Notes: a model not told the origin generated them from the letters alone. 64,000 nt of DNA from an uncultured Acidobacteriota bacterium (GCA_951812665.1 CATOST010000016.1:151248-215247), one strand, 5' to 3'. Positions 17,630 through 26,813 are shown, numbered from the stretch's first letter. Program-made: numbers and translations.

Positions 17630-19162
17630 GTGTCCCGGATCAGCGTGGAACAGCCCTCCTTCGGTGCCCTCAACTATTCCGTCCTGGTGGCCTACCTGTT
17701 GCTGGTTACCCTCCTGGCAGTGGTCCTTTCGGGACGGCAGAAGGACACCCGCACCTATTTCCTGGCCGGCGGGCGGATGCCATGGCTGGCAGTCTCGCTG
17801 AGCCTGTCCGCCAGCCTGCTGAGCGCCCTTTCCTACCTTGGGGCTCCGGCGTTGGCCTACGAGGAAAACGCCTCCTTTGTGCTGGGTCCGGTCATCCTCC
17901 TGATGACGGCCCCTTTCGTCATCCTCCTTTTCTTCCCCATCTACCGGCGGCTCGACGTCACCTCGATCTACGAGTACGTCAACCGGCGCTTCGGCCGGCC
18001 CGCCCGTTATGCCACCTCGGTGTTCGCGATCCTTCAGATCCAGGGCTGGATGGGACTGGCGCTCTATGCGCCCGCGTTGGCGCTCTCGACCGTCACCGGT
18101 ATGGACCTGGTCGGGTGCATCCTGGTCATGGGCGCGGTGGCCACCTTCTACACGGCGCTGGGAGGATTGGCCGCAGTCATTTGGACCGACGTGATCCAGT
18201 TCCTGGTCCTGAGCTCGGGCGCCCTGCTGGTGGTGGTCTCTCTGAGTTCGAGCCTTCCCGGCGGCGTGGATCAGATCCTGGATCTGGCCCTCGCGGCCGA
18301 CAAGCTTCCCCGCCTCGAGTTCGGGTTCCGGTTCGATCAGGCCAACTTGATCACCGTCGCCCTCTGCAACTTCGTAGTCGTCTTCAGCCAGTACGGGACC
18401 GCGCAGGTCACGGTTCAGCGCCTGCTGGCGGTGAGAAACCTTCGGCAGATGTACAGGGCCGTGTTCCTGGACGTGTTCCTGCAGCTTCTGGTGGTCGGCC
18501 TCCTCTTCTTCATCGGGCTCGGGCTATACGCCTATTTCCAGAGTTTTCCGGAACGTCTTGCCGAAGGAGTGGAGGGGGACCGGATCCTGCCCTACTATAT
18601 CGTCCACGCCCTGCCGGTGGGCGCCTCCGGGCTCCTGATCGCCGCCGTCTTCGCGGCGTCCATGTCGACGCTGGATTCGGGCATCCACTCCATAAGCACC
18701 GTAATGGTCGTGGACCTGGTGAAGCCCCTGGCCTCAATCCAGCTCACGGAGCGGCAGTCTCTGATGATGGCGCGGGGAATCACGGTGGGGCTGGGTGCCG
18801 TCGCCACGCTGACGGCACTCCTGTTTTCCAATATCGATGGCATTATCAAGGCGGTGCATCAGGTCACCGGCTATGTCGGTGCCCCGGTGACGGCTCTGTT
18901 CCTGCTGGGACTACTGACCCGGCGGGGGCACTTTCGAGGCTGGCTCGCGGCGACCTTGGTCCTGGTTCTGCCTCTGTCCTACTACGTGCAGAACCACACT
19001 CAGGTGCACTGGCTCCTGTACGGACCGGTGTCGGCAGGCAGTTGCCTCCTGGCGGCCTACTTGTGCAGCCGGATTCTGCGTCCGCCGGCGTGGGCTCCAG
19101 CGGAGGCTCCCACCGTCTGGCGGACTCAGACCACTTCGGGGACTACGAAGGGAGCCCGGTAG
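17630..19162 (+). CDS. Sodium:solute symporter (SSS family)
   Basis: Inner-membrane Na+-coupled transporter, 510 residues and about 13 hydrophobic helices. Characteristic blocks are FLAGGRMPWLAVSLSLSASL, PIYRRLDVTSIYEYVNRRFG, GGLAAVIWTDVIQ, FSQYGTAQVTVQRLLAVRN and FAASMSTLDSGIHS. These place it near the sialic-acid, glucose and proline transporter branches, but the substrate cannot be read off. The start used is a GTG preceded by GGAAGGA that nearly touches it. A GTG five codons later is an alternative. Its end overlaps the convergent oxidoreductase gene by 37 bp. The surrounding carbohydrate genes suggest a sugar or sugar acid. Confidence 0.9.
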   Translation: MSRISVEQPSFGALNYSVLVAYLLLVTLLAVVLSGRQKDTRTYFLAGGRMPWLAVSLSLSASLLSALSYLGAPALAYEENASFVLGPVILLMTAPFVILLFFPIYRRLDVTSIYEYVNRRFGRPARYATSVFAILQIQGWMGLALYAPALALSTVTGMDLVGCILVMGAVATFYTALGGLAAVIWTDVIQFLVLSSGALLVVVSLSSSLPGGVDQILDLALAADKLPRLEFGFRFDQANLITVALCNFVVVFSQYGTAQVTVQRLLAVRNLRQMYRAVFLDVFLQLLVVGLLFFIGLGLYAYFQSFPERLAEGVEGDRILPYYIVHALPVGASGLLIAAVFAASMSTLDSGIHSISTVMVVDLVKPLASIQLTERQSLMMARGITVGLGAVATLTALLFSNIDGIIKAVHQVTGYVGAPVTALFLLGLLTRRGHFRGWLAATLVLVLPLSYYVQNHTQVHWLLYGPVSAGSCLLAAYLCSRILRPPAWAPAEAPTVWRTQTTSGTTKGAR

Positions 19163-20451
19163 TCGCGCGTCAACAGCGCGCTGGCCTCGCCGTCGCCCTG
19201 AACAGTCTCGGTCGCAGGATCGAAATTCAGCGTCCGCCCGGTGCGATAGGCCATGTTCGCCAGGTGACAGAGCGCCGAAGAGAGGTGACCCTCTTCGATC
19301 TCGGCGTTCAGGTCCTCGCGCCGGCGGGACCGGACGGCCTGGATGAAGTTGGCGAAATTGTTGCCCGTTTCCATGCGGGCCGGTCCCGGCTCACGCTTCC
19401 GTCCCAGGTAGGTCCGGTAACCCTTACCGCCCTGCATGATCATGTAGCCGTCGGAGCCGAAAAAGAGGACGCCCACCTCGTTGGACTCCCCCTGGCCGAG
19501 GCCGGCTTCATGGTTGGTGATCCAGTGGCGTACCTCGAAGACCAGTTGCTTCTTCTGGTCCGGGTAGTCGAAGGTGGCCAACTGGCAGTTGGGGGTTTCC
19601 TGGTCGTCGTCGAACAGGTAGTGGCCGCCGGAGGATTGGACCCTGGTGGGCAGTCCCACTCCCAGCCCCCAACGGGCCATGTCCATCTCGTGCACGCCCT
19701 GGTTCCCGATATCTCCGTTGCCGTAGTCCCAGTGCCAGTGCCAGTTGTAGTGGAACCGGTTGCGGCTGTACGGGCGCTGGCGCGCGGGTCCCAACCACAG
19801 ATCGTAGTGGACGCCGTTGGGGACCGGCTCTTCCGGGGTATGGCCGATGGTGTTTCTCCACTTGTAGCAGAGTCCCTTGGCCATGTAGACGTCGCCGATC
19901 ACGCCTTCCCGGAGCTTCTGGATGCCCTCCTGAACGCCGACGCTGGACCGCGACTGGGTCCCGTGCTGGACGATGCGGCCGTAGCGGCGGGCCGCTTCCA
20001 CCAGCTTCCGGCCTTCGAAGATGTTGTGGGAGCAGGGTTTCTCCACGTACGCGTCCTTGCCCGCCTGGCAGGCCCAGATTCCGCCCAGGGCGTGCCAGTG
20101 GTTGGGCGTGGCGAATCCCACCACGTCGATGTCCTTGGCCTCCAGCAACCGGCGCATGTCGGTGTAGGTGCGGGCCTTCCGCCCCGTCAGCTTCTCCAGG
20201 TCGGAGGCGCGCTGGGCCATGATGTTCTCGTCCACGTCGCACAACGCCACGATTTCCACCTTGGGCAATCCGGAAAAATTTCTGAGGTGCGACTTTCCCC
20301 GGCCTCGGAGTCCGACCACCCCCGCCCGAATGGTGTCGTTGGCATCGGCCCGGGACAGGAGACTCGCGGCGGAACCGCTGGTGACGGCGGCCGTAGCCAC
20401 CACACCGGCGGAACTCTTCAGAAAACTTCTTCGCTCGATCGGCTTCACCAT
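19126..20451 (-). CDS. Tat-exported Gfo/Idh/MocA-family oxidoreductase
   Basis: NAD(P)-dependent sugar or cyclitol oxidoreductase of the Gfo/Idh/MocA superfamily. The N terminus has a twin-arginine signal (ERRSFLKSSAG and a hydrophobic stretch ending SRADA), so the enzyme is folded with cofactor and exported. The Rossmann motif is GVVGLRGRGKSHL, and the catalytic-lysine motif is YVEKPCSHN. A histidine-rich segment, HYNWHWHWDYGNGDIGN, and HEMDMARW follow, as in the secreted members common in Planctomycetes, Verrucomicrobia and Acidobacteria. The product is 441 residues. Secreted members of this group are thought to oxidise sugars periplasmically, but the substrate is unknown. Confidence 0.9.
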   Translation of the reverse strand: MVKPIERRSFLKSSAGVVATAAVTSGSAASLLSRADANDTIRAGVVGLRGRGKSHLRNFSGLPKVEIVALCDVDENIMAQRASDLEKLTGRKARTYTDMRRLLEAKDIDVVGFATPNHWHALGGIWACQAGKDAYVEKPCSHNIFEGRKLVEAARRYGRIVQHGTQSRSSVGVQEGIQKLREGVIGDVYMAKGLCYKWRNTIGHTPEEPVPNGVHYDLWLGPARQRPYSRNRFHYNWHWHWDYGNGDIGNQGVHEMDMARWGLGVGLPTRVQSSGGHYLFDDDQETPNCQLATFDYPDQKKQLVFEVRHWITNHEAGLGQGESNEVGVLFFGSDGYMIMQGGKGYRTYLGRKREPGPARMETGNNFANFIQAVRSRRREDLNAEIEEGHLSSALCHLANMAYRTGRTLNFDPATETVQGDGEASALLTRDYRAPFVVPEVV

Positions 20452-20539
20452 GGTTTTATCCTCCGTTTGATATCGAAAGGGGCTGTCTCCAGGCTACTCT
20501 TTCCGCCGCCTGCATTCCAGCCGCCGACGGTGGTTCGCT

Positions 20540-21802
20540 TCATTCTCTCAAGTCGATGCAGACCAGTGTTTTCTCGTTCCGGGCATAGAGGCGGCCCCGG
20601 GCCAGGGCGGGATAGGCCCTCACCGTGCCCTCCAGAACCTGGGCGCGCGAGATCACCTGAAACCCCTCGGGATTGGCCGCGGCCAGGATCAACTCTCCCC
20701 GCTCGGTCAGGATCAGGAGCCGGTCTCCCGCCAGGGTGACGGTCCCGGCGCGCAGCCCGTCCTGATTCCACTCCACCCTTCCGGTCCGCCACTCGACGCA
20801 ACGCAGGCTGGGACCGTATTCCTGGCGGCCGTGAAAGCCGTAGAGAAAGCCGTCCCGGTAGACGCTGGTGGCGTAGTGGTTGCTGAGAGCGTCGTTCGAG
20901 GACCAGATCTTCTCGGGCGACTCTCCGGTGGCATCCAGCAGCAGGGCGCCGGTGCTGTAGCTGGCGGACACGAAGATCTGATCCCCGACGATGAGGGGCG
21001 TGGCCGCATTGACCGAAGCCCGGCTTCGCGACCGCCAGCGAACTCGGAAGCCCACTCGTCCCGTGGACGGATCGATGGAGACGACGCCGCTCCGGGTGAA
21101 GGAGATGATCCGGGGCACTCCGCCGATGGACGCGTGCACGGGCGAAGAGTAGCCCGCCTCGTCGTCGGTGGCCTTCCAGAGCGTGCGTCCCGTGTCGGCG
21201 TCGAAGGCCACGACCCCTGCACCATTGGCGCCGACATGGACGTAGACGGCGCCGTCCCGGACCAGCGGGGAGCAGGCCGCGCCGAAAAAACCCTTGCGCG
21301 GTCGGAATTGGGACCGGGTGTCCACCTGCCAGATCCGGCTGCCCGAGCCCAGGCCCAGGCATTGGAGGATTCCCTGAGCGCCGAAGGTATAGACCCGGTC
21401 CCGGGCCGCCGCCGGACTGGCCCGGGGTCCTTCGTCGAAGCCGAAGTCATCCCGGTAGTCGGTCGGATAGGAGAAGGTCCACAGCTCCCGGCCGTCGTCC
21501 GCTGCCAGCGCGTCCACCACGTCCTGGTCGTCCACCCGGTGAAAGAGGATCAGGGTGTTGCCCGCCACGATGGGGTTGGCGAACCCTTGCCCGACGTCCC
21601 GTTTCCAGAGCACGCGAGGTCCCGACGGAGGCCACTGGCGGGCCAGGTCCTCCCCGGCGTAGACACCGTCTCGGGTCGGTCCCAGAAACTGGGGCCAGTC
21701 GCCGGCCCGAAGCCCGGTGAGACCGAGTGCCAGCATGAATATGAGACCGACGCCTGGGAGGAACGGCAATTCATGGCGCCGGCGGTAGGGGGTGGCGGTC
21801 AT
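20540..21802 (-). CDS. Exported PQQ-like beta-propeller (quinoprotein-type) protein
   Basis: Secreted beta-propeller of about 420 residues. A signal segment (FLPGVGLIFMLALGLTGLRA) is followed by DWPQFLGPTRDGVY, the standard opening of PQQ-like outer-membrane or periplasmic propellers. Repeating blade motifs of the form A.D...G..LW are visible: LAADDGRELWTF, FDADTGRTLWKA and WRTGRVEWNQDG. No dehydrogenase cofactor residues are evident, so it is probably a structural or binding propeller, not an active quinoprotein dehydrogenase. The start chosen (ATG at 21800-21802) lies one base after the pepF stop codon. A GTG five codons upstream would overlap pepF. Confidence 0.82.
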   Translation of the reverse strand: MTATPYRRRHELPFLPGVGLIFMLALGLTGLRAGDWPQFLGPTRDGVYAGEDLARQWPPSGPRVLWKRDVGQGFANPIVAGNTLILFHRVDDQDVVDALAADDGRELWTFSYPTDYRDDFGFDEGPRASPAAARDRVYTFGAQGILQCLGLGSGSRIWQVDTRSQFRPRKGFFGAACSPLVRDGAVYVHVGANGAGVVAFDADTGRTLWKATDDEAGYSSPVHASIGGVPRIISFTRSGVVSIDPSTGRVGFRVRWRSRSRASVNAATPLIVGDQIFVSASYSTGALLLDATGESPEKIWSSNDALSNHYATSVYRDGFLYGFHGRQEYGPSLRCVEWRTGRVEWNQDGLRAGTVTLAGDRLLILTERGELILAAANPEGFQVISRAQVLEGTVRAYPALARGRLYARNEKTLVCIDLRE

Positions 21803-21803
21803 T

Positions 21804-23630
21804 TCAGGTGGTCTCACTCAGTTCTTCCGCTTGCCGGATCATGTCCTCGGTCATGGAGAGTCCCGTGCTCCAGAAATTGGGGTCGGCCAGGTCCACGCCC
21901 ATGCGTTGGAACTGGACCTGCGGCCAGTCCGATCCTCCGGCCTCCAGCAGACTCAGATACTCCTCGGCGAATCCGTCCGCATTCTGCTTGTAACGGCCAT
22001 ACAGGGCCAGGACCAGCAGCTTGCCGAAGGCGTACGCATAGACGTAGCCGGGGGTGTGGATGAAGTGGGGAATGTAGCTCCACCAGGTGCCGTAGTGATC
22101 TCCCAGGCGAACGCTTCCCCGGAACATCTCCTCTTGAGTTTCCATCCAAAGCTCGTTGAAGCGGTCGACCGAAAGCTCACCTTCGCTTCGCCGCGCGTTG
22201 TGCGTCCGCTCCTCGAAGCAGTGCAGGGCGATCTGCCGGAAGACGGTGGCCATGGTGTCATCGATGTTGCTCACCAGGATGGACAGCCGGACCCCGGGCT
22301 CGGGTTGGTTCCGGAGCAGGTGGTCGAAGACCAGCATCTCCCCGAAGACGGAGGCGGTCTCGGAAGTGGTCAAGGGAGGCCGGGACTGGAGGTAGCCCTG
22401 GGTTCGGGAGAGGTACTGGTGGACGCCGTGGCCCAATTCGTGCGCCAGGGTCTGAACGTCCCGAATATTCCCAGTGTAGTTCATCATGATGTAGGGATGC
22501 GCCGGGGGGACCGTCTGATGACTGAAGGCGCCCCCCGATTTTCCCGGACCGGGTGGAGCGTCGATCCAGCGTTCGTCAAAGAAACGGGCGGCAATGGATT
22601 CCATGGTGGGGTGGAAGGCGCCGTACGCCTCCAGCACGGTTCGCCGTGCGGTGGCCCAGGAATATCGAGCGGGGGCCATGCCCACGGGAGCGTAGCGGTC
22701 ATAGTCCCAAGAGACGTCCAGTTTCAGCAAGCGCTGCTTGAGCCGGTAATGACGGGCCACCAGGTCGTAGCGTCCGGTCACCGCCTGCACCAGGACCTCG
22801 ACGGCTTCGTCGCCGATCTCGTTATCCAGATTCCGGCTGGCCAACCAATGGGGATGGTTCCTGAGGCGGTCATCGCAGGCCTTGTCGGCCAGCATGGTGT
22901 TGGAGATGAAGGCCATCTCGCTGACCCGCTCCTCCAGGCCCCGGCTGAAGGCCAGCGCCGACTCCCGTCTCACCTCCCGGTCCGAGTGATACAGGCGGGA
23001 AAGCAATTCCTCCCGGGTCAGATTTCGGTCCCGGTAGGCATAGCGGGCGGCCCCGTGCATCTGGTCGAAGAGACGGTTCCACGCGGCCCGGCCCGTGACC
23101 CGTTTTTCGGCCAGGATCTTCTCTTCCGGCTCGCTCAGCACGTGGGGGGCCCGGCGCCGCTCCACCTCCAGGTAATGGCGAAAGGGCTGCAGATCCTGGC
23201 TGGAAAGCAATTCGGCCGCCCGCGCGTCGTCCAACTGCAGCCACTCCAGTTCAAAGAAGAGGATCTTCCGGACCAGTTGCGTCGAGGCTTCCCGCGTCTT
23301 CTGCAGGAGGGCGCCGCGGGGAGGATCCTGGGTATCGGTGCACCAGCGCAGGTAGGCATAGGAGGCGGCCCGTCCCAGGCCGACCTGCAGAGCTTCGAAC
23401 TCTTGTACGGCCTGCGCCAACTCACGTTTGTCGAGGCGGCTCACCCGCCCCCGGTAGCGTTGCTCAAAACCGTCGGCCCGGTTCTGTGTCCGTTCCAGAT
23501 CCTTTTCCAGGGCGTCCGGGCCGGGATACAGGGCGTCCAAGTCCCAATGCACCCCTGTGGCGCCGCTGCGGCCGTCGGCGCCTCCGTTCGGTACTTCCCG
23601 CCCCACCAGAGGCGGTGGTTCCGCATGCAT
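21804..23630 (-). CDS. pepF: Oligoendopeptidase F family M3 metallopeptidase
   Basis: Cytoplasmic zinc endopeptidase that degrades oligopeptides, 608 residues, typical for PepF. The catalytic motif is LAHELGHGVHQYLS (HEXXH). Other family blocks are WDLDALYPGPDAL near the N terminus, YAPVGMAPARYSWATAR, SGGAFSHQTVPPAHPYIMMN with the substrate-binding region, TASVFGEMLVFD and the C-terminal GGSDWPQVQFQRMGVDLADP. The gene runs into the propeller gene with one base between them, and its start faces the divergent exported protein gene across 132 bp. The family is well defined and the call is firm. Confidence 0.93.
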   Translation of the reverse strand: MHAEPPPLVGREVPNGGADGRSGATGVHWDLDALYPGPDALEKDLERTQNRADGFEQRYRGRVSRLDKRELAQAVQEFEALQVGLGRAASYAYLRWCTDTQDPPRGALLQKTREASTQLVRKILFFELEWLQLDDARAAELLSSQDLQPFRHYLEVERRRAPHVLSEPEEKILAEKRVTGRAAWNRLFDQMHGAARYAYRDRNLTREELLSRLYHSDREVRRESALAFSRGLEERVSEMAFISNTMLADKACDDRLRNHPHWLASRNLDNEIGDEAVEVLVQAVTGRYDLVARHYRLKQRLLKLDVSWDYDRYAPVGMAPARYSWATARRTVLEAYGAFHPTMESIAARFFDERWIDAPPGPGKSGGAFSHQTVPPAHPYIMMNYTGNIRDVQTLAHELGHGVHQYLSRTQGYLQSRPPLTTSETASVFGEMLVFDHLLRNQPEPGVRLSILVSNIDDTMATVFRQIALHCFEERTHNARRSEGELSVDRFNELWMETQEEMFRGSVRLGDHYGTWWSYIPHFIHTPGYVYAYAFGKLLVLALYGRYKQNADGFAEEYLSLLEAGGSDWPQVQFQRMGVDLADPNFWSTGLSMTEDMIRQAEELSETT

Positions 23631-23636
23631 CGCCCT

Positions 23637-23712
23637 AGCTTAGCAGCCTTGGCTGCCGGTGGCGGAAGCCGCCTCCGCCCGACGCCGAAGCTCCACAACG
23701 GGCTGCTATACT
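23637..23712. promoter_or_regulatory. Divergent promoter region for pepF and the exported propeller gene
   Basis: On the plus strand TGCTATACT at 23704-23712 is an extended -10 for the gene starting at 23763. On the minus strand TGCTAAGCT at 23637-23645 is a similar element ending six bases before the pepF start, implying a very short leader. No clear -35 boxes are seen. Confidence 0.5.
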
Positions 23713-23762
23713 CCGGCGACCGAACCGCATCGGAATCGGATCAAACACCGGGAGGAACCAAC

Positions 23763-25265
23763 ATGATGAGGCGGGCCAGAAACCAGAGGCAGGTGATCGT
23801 TTCCGGGCTCCTGGGCCTAGTGCTGGGCACAACGGTCGTGGCGCAGGGTTTCGACGAGATCAAGCGGCAGGCACCGGTCCGGGAGGTGGGTCCGGAGCGC
23901 CAGTTGTTTCTGGATGACTGGCTCATCGACCGGATCGAGAACGTGGCCCGTTGGGTCCACGTCGCCCGCAAGGCGCCGGAAAATCCCATCTTCAAGGCGG
24001 AAAGGCCTTGGGAGGGCAACCGGATCCTCTATTCCAACGTGATTTACGATCAGAAGGAGCGGCGCTACAAGCTCTGGTACAACGTGCGGCCCGAGTCCAC
24101 CAACTATCTCTGCTTCGCGACTTCCGGGGACGGGATTCGGTTCCGGCGTCCCGACCTCGGGCTCCGGGAGTTCCAGGGAAGCCGCCAGAACAACCTGCTC
24201 GTCATACCCGAGGACATCACCGAGATCAGGGTCTTTTATGACGACCACGATCCGGAGCGCCCGTACAAGATGGCCTACATGAGATATGACACCTATGGCA
24301 TCGGTGTGGGCTGGTCTTCCGACGGGCATCGTTGGACATCGCACCCGTTTCCGGTGATCGTGCCCGCCGGCGACGGGCTTTCGACCCCCTTCTGGGACCA
24401 GCGCCGTGAGCGCTACGTCTACTACCATCGTCCCAACGGCGGCCATGTCCTGCGTTGGTCCAAGATCCGGACACCGGAGGCCTATCCCACGCGGCGGATC
24501 GGTCTGGCGGAGAGTTTCAATTTCACCCTTTGGACGGATCTCAAGGAGGTCGTGGCGCCAGACGAGCGGGACGGCGCCGGCACCGAGTTCTACTACATGC
24601 CCGTCTTTCCCTATGAGAGCGGGTACCTGGGCATGTTGATCGTCTATCACGAATACACGGGCGACCCCGAATTCCTGGACGGGTTCAATTTCACGCTGGA
24701 CGCCCAGCTCGCCTTCAGCCGGAACGGAAAGAACTGGACGCGTGTCGGCGACCGGCACATCTTCCTGAAGGGGACCCCCGGGACCTGGGACGACAAGCGG
24801 GTCTATCCCGAATGCGCCGTCGTGCAGGAGGACGAGATCCGGATCTACTACCGAGGCTCCAGCGTTCCCCATCGGACCCTCAACGAACTGGTCGGCACCG
24901 AATACAAGGGCCGCACGCTGGAAGGGGACGCCCTGGGTCTGGCCCGGCTACGGCCGGACGGTTTCGTCTCGGTCCGCGCGGGCGAGGAAGAAGGCCTCCT
25001 TACGACCTGGCCCCTTCGCTTCCAGGGAGGCGAGCTCCGGGTGAACGTCGATGCCGCCGGAGGATCCCTCCGGGTGGAGGCGCTGACTCAGTTCGGCAAG
25101 CCGATCGCCGGCTTTGGGCGGGAAGCGTGCGGGCCCATCGAAGGGAATGGAGTGGGCCAGAAGGTCCAGTGGAAGAGTGGGCGCAGCCTGAAGGAGCTCG
25201 ACCAGCCGGTGCGGCTTCGTTTCATCCTGAAGAACGCGGACCTCTACTCCTTCCAGATCCGCTGA
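23763..25265 (+). CDS. Exported five-bladed-propeller glycosidase-like protein, paralog 1
   Basis: Secreted protein of 500 residues. A Sec signal (VIVSGLLGLVLGTTVVA) is followed by GPERQLFLDDWLIDRIENV, a conserved entry shared with two paralogs at 47981 and 54566. The middle shows blades with the pattern Y..WYN/D.G..F/W (KLWYNVRP, FATSGDGIRFRRPDLGL, VGWSSDGHRW), as in GH32/GH43-like five-bladed propellers. The C-terminal beta domain has GELRVNVDAAGGSLRVE and ends NADLYSFQIR, again shared with the paralogs. GGGAGGAA lies about six bases before the ATG. The frame extends about 2 kb upstream but that part is antisense to pepF. The substrate is unknown; no catalytic acids can be assigned safely. 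Confidence 0.82.
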   Translation: MMRRARNQRQVIVSGLLGLVLGTTVVAQGFDEIKRQAPVREVGPERQLFLDDWLIDRIENVARWVHVARKAPENPIFKAERPWEGNRILYSNVIYDQKERRYKLWYNVRPESTNYLCFATSGDGIRFRRPDLGLREFQGSRQNNLLVIPEDITEIRVFYDDHDPERPYKMAYMRYDTYGIGVGWSSDGHRWTSHPFPVIVPAGDGLSTPFWDQRRERYVYYHRPNGGHVLRWSKIRTPEAYPTRRIGLAESFNFTLWTDLKEVVAPDERDGAGTEFYYMPVFPYESGYLGMLIVYHEYTGDPEFLDGFNFTLDAQLAFSRNGKNWTRVGDRHIFLKGTPGTWDDKRVYPECAVVQEDEIRIYYRGSSVPHRTLNELVGTEYKGRTLEGDALGLARLRPDGFVSVRAGEEEGLLTTWPLRFQGGELRVNVDAAGGSLRVEALTQFGKPIAGFGREACGPIEGNGVGQKVQWKSGRSLKELDQPVRLRFILKNADLYSFQIR

Positions 25266-25803
25266 CGCCAGTATTCTCGCCCAGGGCGCCGGCGTATGCT
25301 CGATAAGTGGCCTCGTCGAAGAGGACGAAGCGGACCAGTTCCGGGGCCTCGCGTTCCTCCAAAAACTCAATGACGGCGGCGAGGGCGGTCCGGGCGGCCC
25401 TGGACACCGGGTAACGGTAGGCACCCGTGGAAAGGGAAGGGAAGGCGATGCTCCGGCAATCGTTGGCCACCGCCAGGGCCAGGCAGTGGCGGTAGGCGGA
25501 GGCCAGCAGAGCGGGCTCGCCGTGGGTCCCGCCTCTCCAGACCGGTCCCACCGCATGTATGACGAAACGGCTCGGAAGTTCTCCGGCCGCAGTGATAACC
25601 GCTTGACCGGTGGGGCAGCCCTCGGGATACCGGCGCCGGGTCTCCTCCATGATGGCGGACCCGCCGCGCCGGTGAATGGCGCCGTCCACCCCTCCTCCAC
25701 CCGCCAGCCGCCGGTTGGCGGCGTTGACGATGGCGTCCACCTGCTGGAGGGTGATGTCCCCCTGGACCAATTCCAGGACCCCGCCCTCCAGTCGGCATCG
25801 CAT
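25222..25803 (-). CDS. Macrodomain protein, O-acetyl-ADP-ribose deacetylase-like
   Basis: Stand-alone macrodomain of the YmdB/MacroD group, which removes ADP-ribose from acidic residues or deacetylates O-acetyl-ADP-ribose in the cytoplasm. The opening LVQGDITLQQVDAIVNAANR and the loop LAGGGGVDGAIHRRGG are diagnostic. CPTGQAVITAAGELPSRFVI and SIAFPSLSTGAYRYP form the second ligand loop. It has 193 residues with a short unrelated tail (GSGRSRGPRSSG) that overlaps the convergent propeller gene by 44 bp. The tail may be a consequence of that overlap. No sirtuin or ADP-ribosyltransferase lies nearby. Confidence 0.93.
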   Translation of the reverse strand: MRCRLEGGVLELVQGDITLQQVDAIVNAANRRLAGGGGVDGAIHRRGGSAIMEETRRRYPEGCPTGQAVITAAGELPSRFVIHAVGPVWRGGTHGEPALLASAYRHCLALAVANDCRSIAFPSLSTGAYRYPVSRAARTALAAVIEFLEEREAPELVRFVLFDEATYRAYAGALGENTGVSGSGRSRGPRSSG

Positions 25804-25829
25804 CGACTAGCCTCCGTCCAAGATTGATC

Positions 25830-25854
25830 GTCGAATGCCGTGACGGCTTCTGCC
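25830..25854 (-). repeat. Eroded 25-bp fragment of the foldback MITE
   Basis: 23 of 25 bases match positions 62934-62958, the left arm of the MITE described at 62809-62966. The match stops on both sides, so no terminal repeat or target duplication is left. It lies between the macrodomain gene and the Fur-ferritin gene. Confidence 0.5.
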
Positions 25855-25862
25855 GGCGGTCG

Positions 25863-26813
25863 TCAGGTCAGGGCTTCGTATTCCCTGCGGATCTCAGTGA
25901 AGTGCTCCCACTCTTCGTCGGCGAACTTCAGAAAAATCTCCTTGCCCTGGGTGTCCCCGAACTTTTCGGCATAGTCGTGGAAGAAGTCGTACGCGTCCTT
26001 CTCCATCTTCATGGCGATCTTCAAGGCTTCGGCTGCAGTCAGATTTTCCTTGAGTCGGGCCTTGATCTGGTCTCTGCCGGGGAAGATCTGTTTCAGGGAG
26101 TCGAAGTCGAAATCCAGGAAGACCGGCGCGTTCAGCACCCCCTCATCATCGGCAACCAGACGATCCCATTGCGCCTGAAGCTGCTTCAGATGGCCTTCCT
26201 CGTCCTCCAGCATTCTGAGAAAGGTGGACTTGGTCGAGGCATGGGTCACCAATTCAGAGGCGGTGCCGTAGAAGTTGACGCCCCGTTTTTCCGTCGCTAT
26301 GGCGATCTTCAAGGCATCCCGGGCAAAGACCAGATCGGAACTCACCGGTTCCGGGTGGGTCTCGATCCGGTTCTGGCACTCTTCGCAGACTCCGTAGATC
26401 TGCAACTGTTGTTGGACCGGATTGAAGCCATAGTTGGACACGATGCGGGACTGGACCTGCTCCAGTTCGGGACTCAGGAACTCGATGGTGCTGTGGCATT
26501 CGGCGCACACCATGTGGTGGTGATGGGGCCGCTTGTACTGAGGCTCGAAGCGGGTCCGCCCGTCGTGCAGGTCCACTTCCCGGGCCAAGCCGCAGGCGGT
26601 CAAGGCCTTGAGCGTGCGGAAGACCGTCGCCGCCCCGATCCGCCGGTCGCTCAGCTTGACCAGGTCATGAAGCTCATCTATGCTCACGTGGCCGCTGGTC
26701 TGGAGGAAGCTCTGCACCACCTTCCGGCGTTGGTGGGTCATGCGTAGGCCCCGTTCTTTCAAGTATTTGGAGAAGATCTCCATCTCTTCCGAGATTTTTC
26801 TGACGGTGCCCAT
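25863..26813 (-). CDS. Fur-family regulator fused to a ferritin-like diiron domain
   Basis: Two-domain protein of 316 residues. Residues 1-~150 are a complete Fur/PerR-type regulator: winged helix (GLRMTHQRRKVVQSFLQTSG, RIGAATVFRTLKAL), then the dimerisation domain with regulatory metal ligands (RPHHHHMVCAEC) and a second zinc pair (VCEEC). Residues ~165-316 are a rubrerythrin/ferritin-like four-helix domain with two diiron half-sites: AIATEKRGVNFY with MLEDEEGHLKQL, and AMKMEKDAYDFF with FADEEWEHFTEI. The fusion suggests a metal- or peroxide-sensing repressor with a built-in diiron sensor or peroxide scavenger. The gene is divergent from mmsA with an 87-bp gap. No start or frame problem is seen across the junction. 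Confidence 0.9.
   Translation of the reverse strand: MGTVRKISEEMEIFSKYLKERGLRMTHQRRKVVQSFLQTSGHVSIDELHDLVKLSDRRIGAATVFRTLKALTACGLAREVDLHDGRTRFEPQYKRPHHHHMVCAECHSTIEFLSPELEQVQSRIVSNYGFNPVQQQLQIYGVCEECQNRIETHPEPVSSDLVFARDALKIAIATEKRGVNFYGTASELVTHASTKSTFLRMLEDEEGHLKQLQAQWDRLVADDEGVLNAPVFLDFDFDSLKQIFPGRDQIKARLKENLTAAEALKIAMKMEKDAYDFFHDYAEKFGDTQGKEIFLKFADEEWEHFTEIRREYEALT

Noticed and set aside
17605..20739. A 1044-codon plus-strand frame across the symporter and oxidoreductase
   Set aside because: It overlaps the symporter in another frame and is antisense to the Tat oxidoreductase. Composition is shadow-like (Pro, Arg, Gly).
21792..23762. Upstream part of the frame leading into paralog 1
   Set aside because: It is antisense to pepF. 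The real gene starts at 23763 with its own Shine-Dalgarno and signal peptide.
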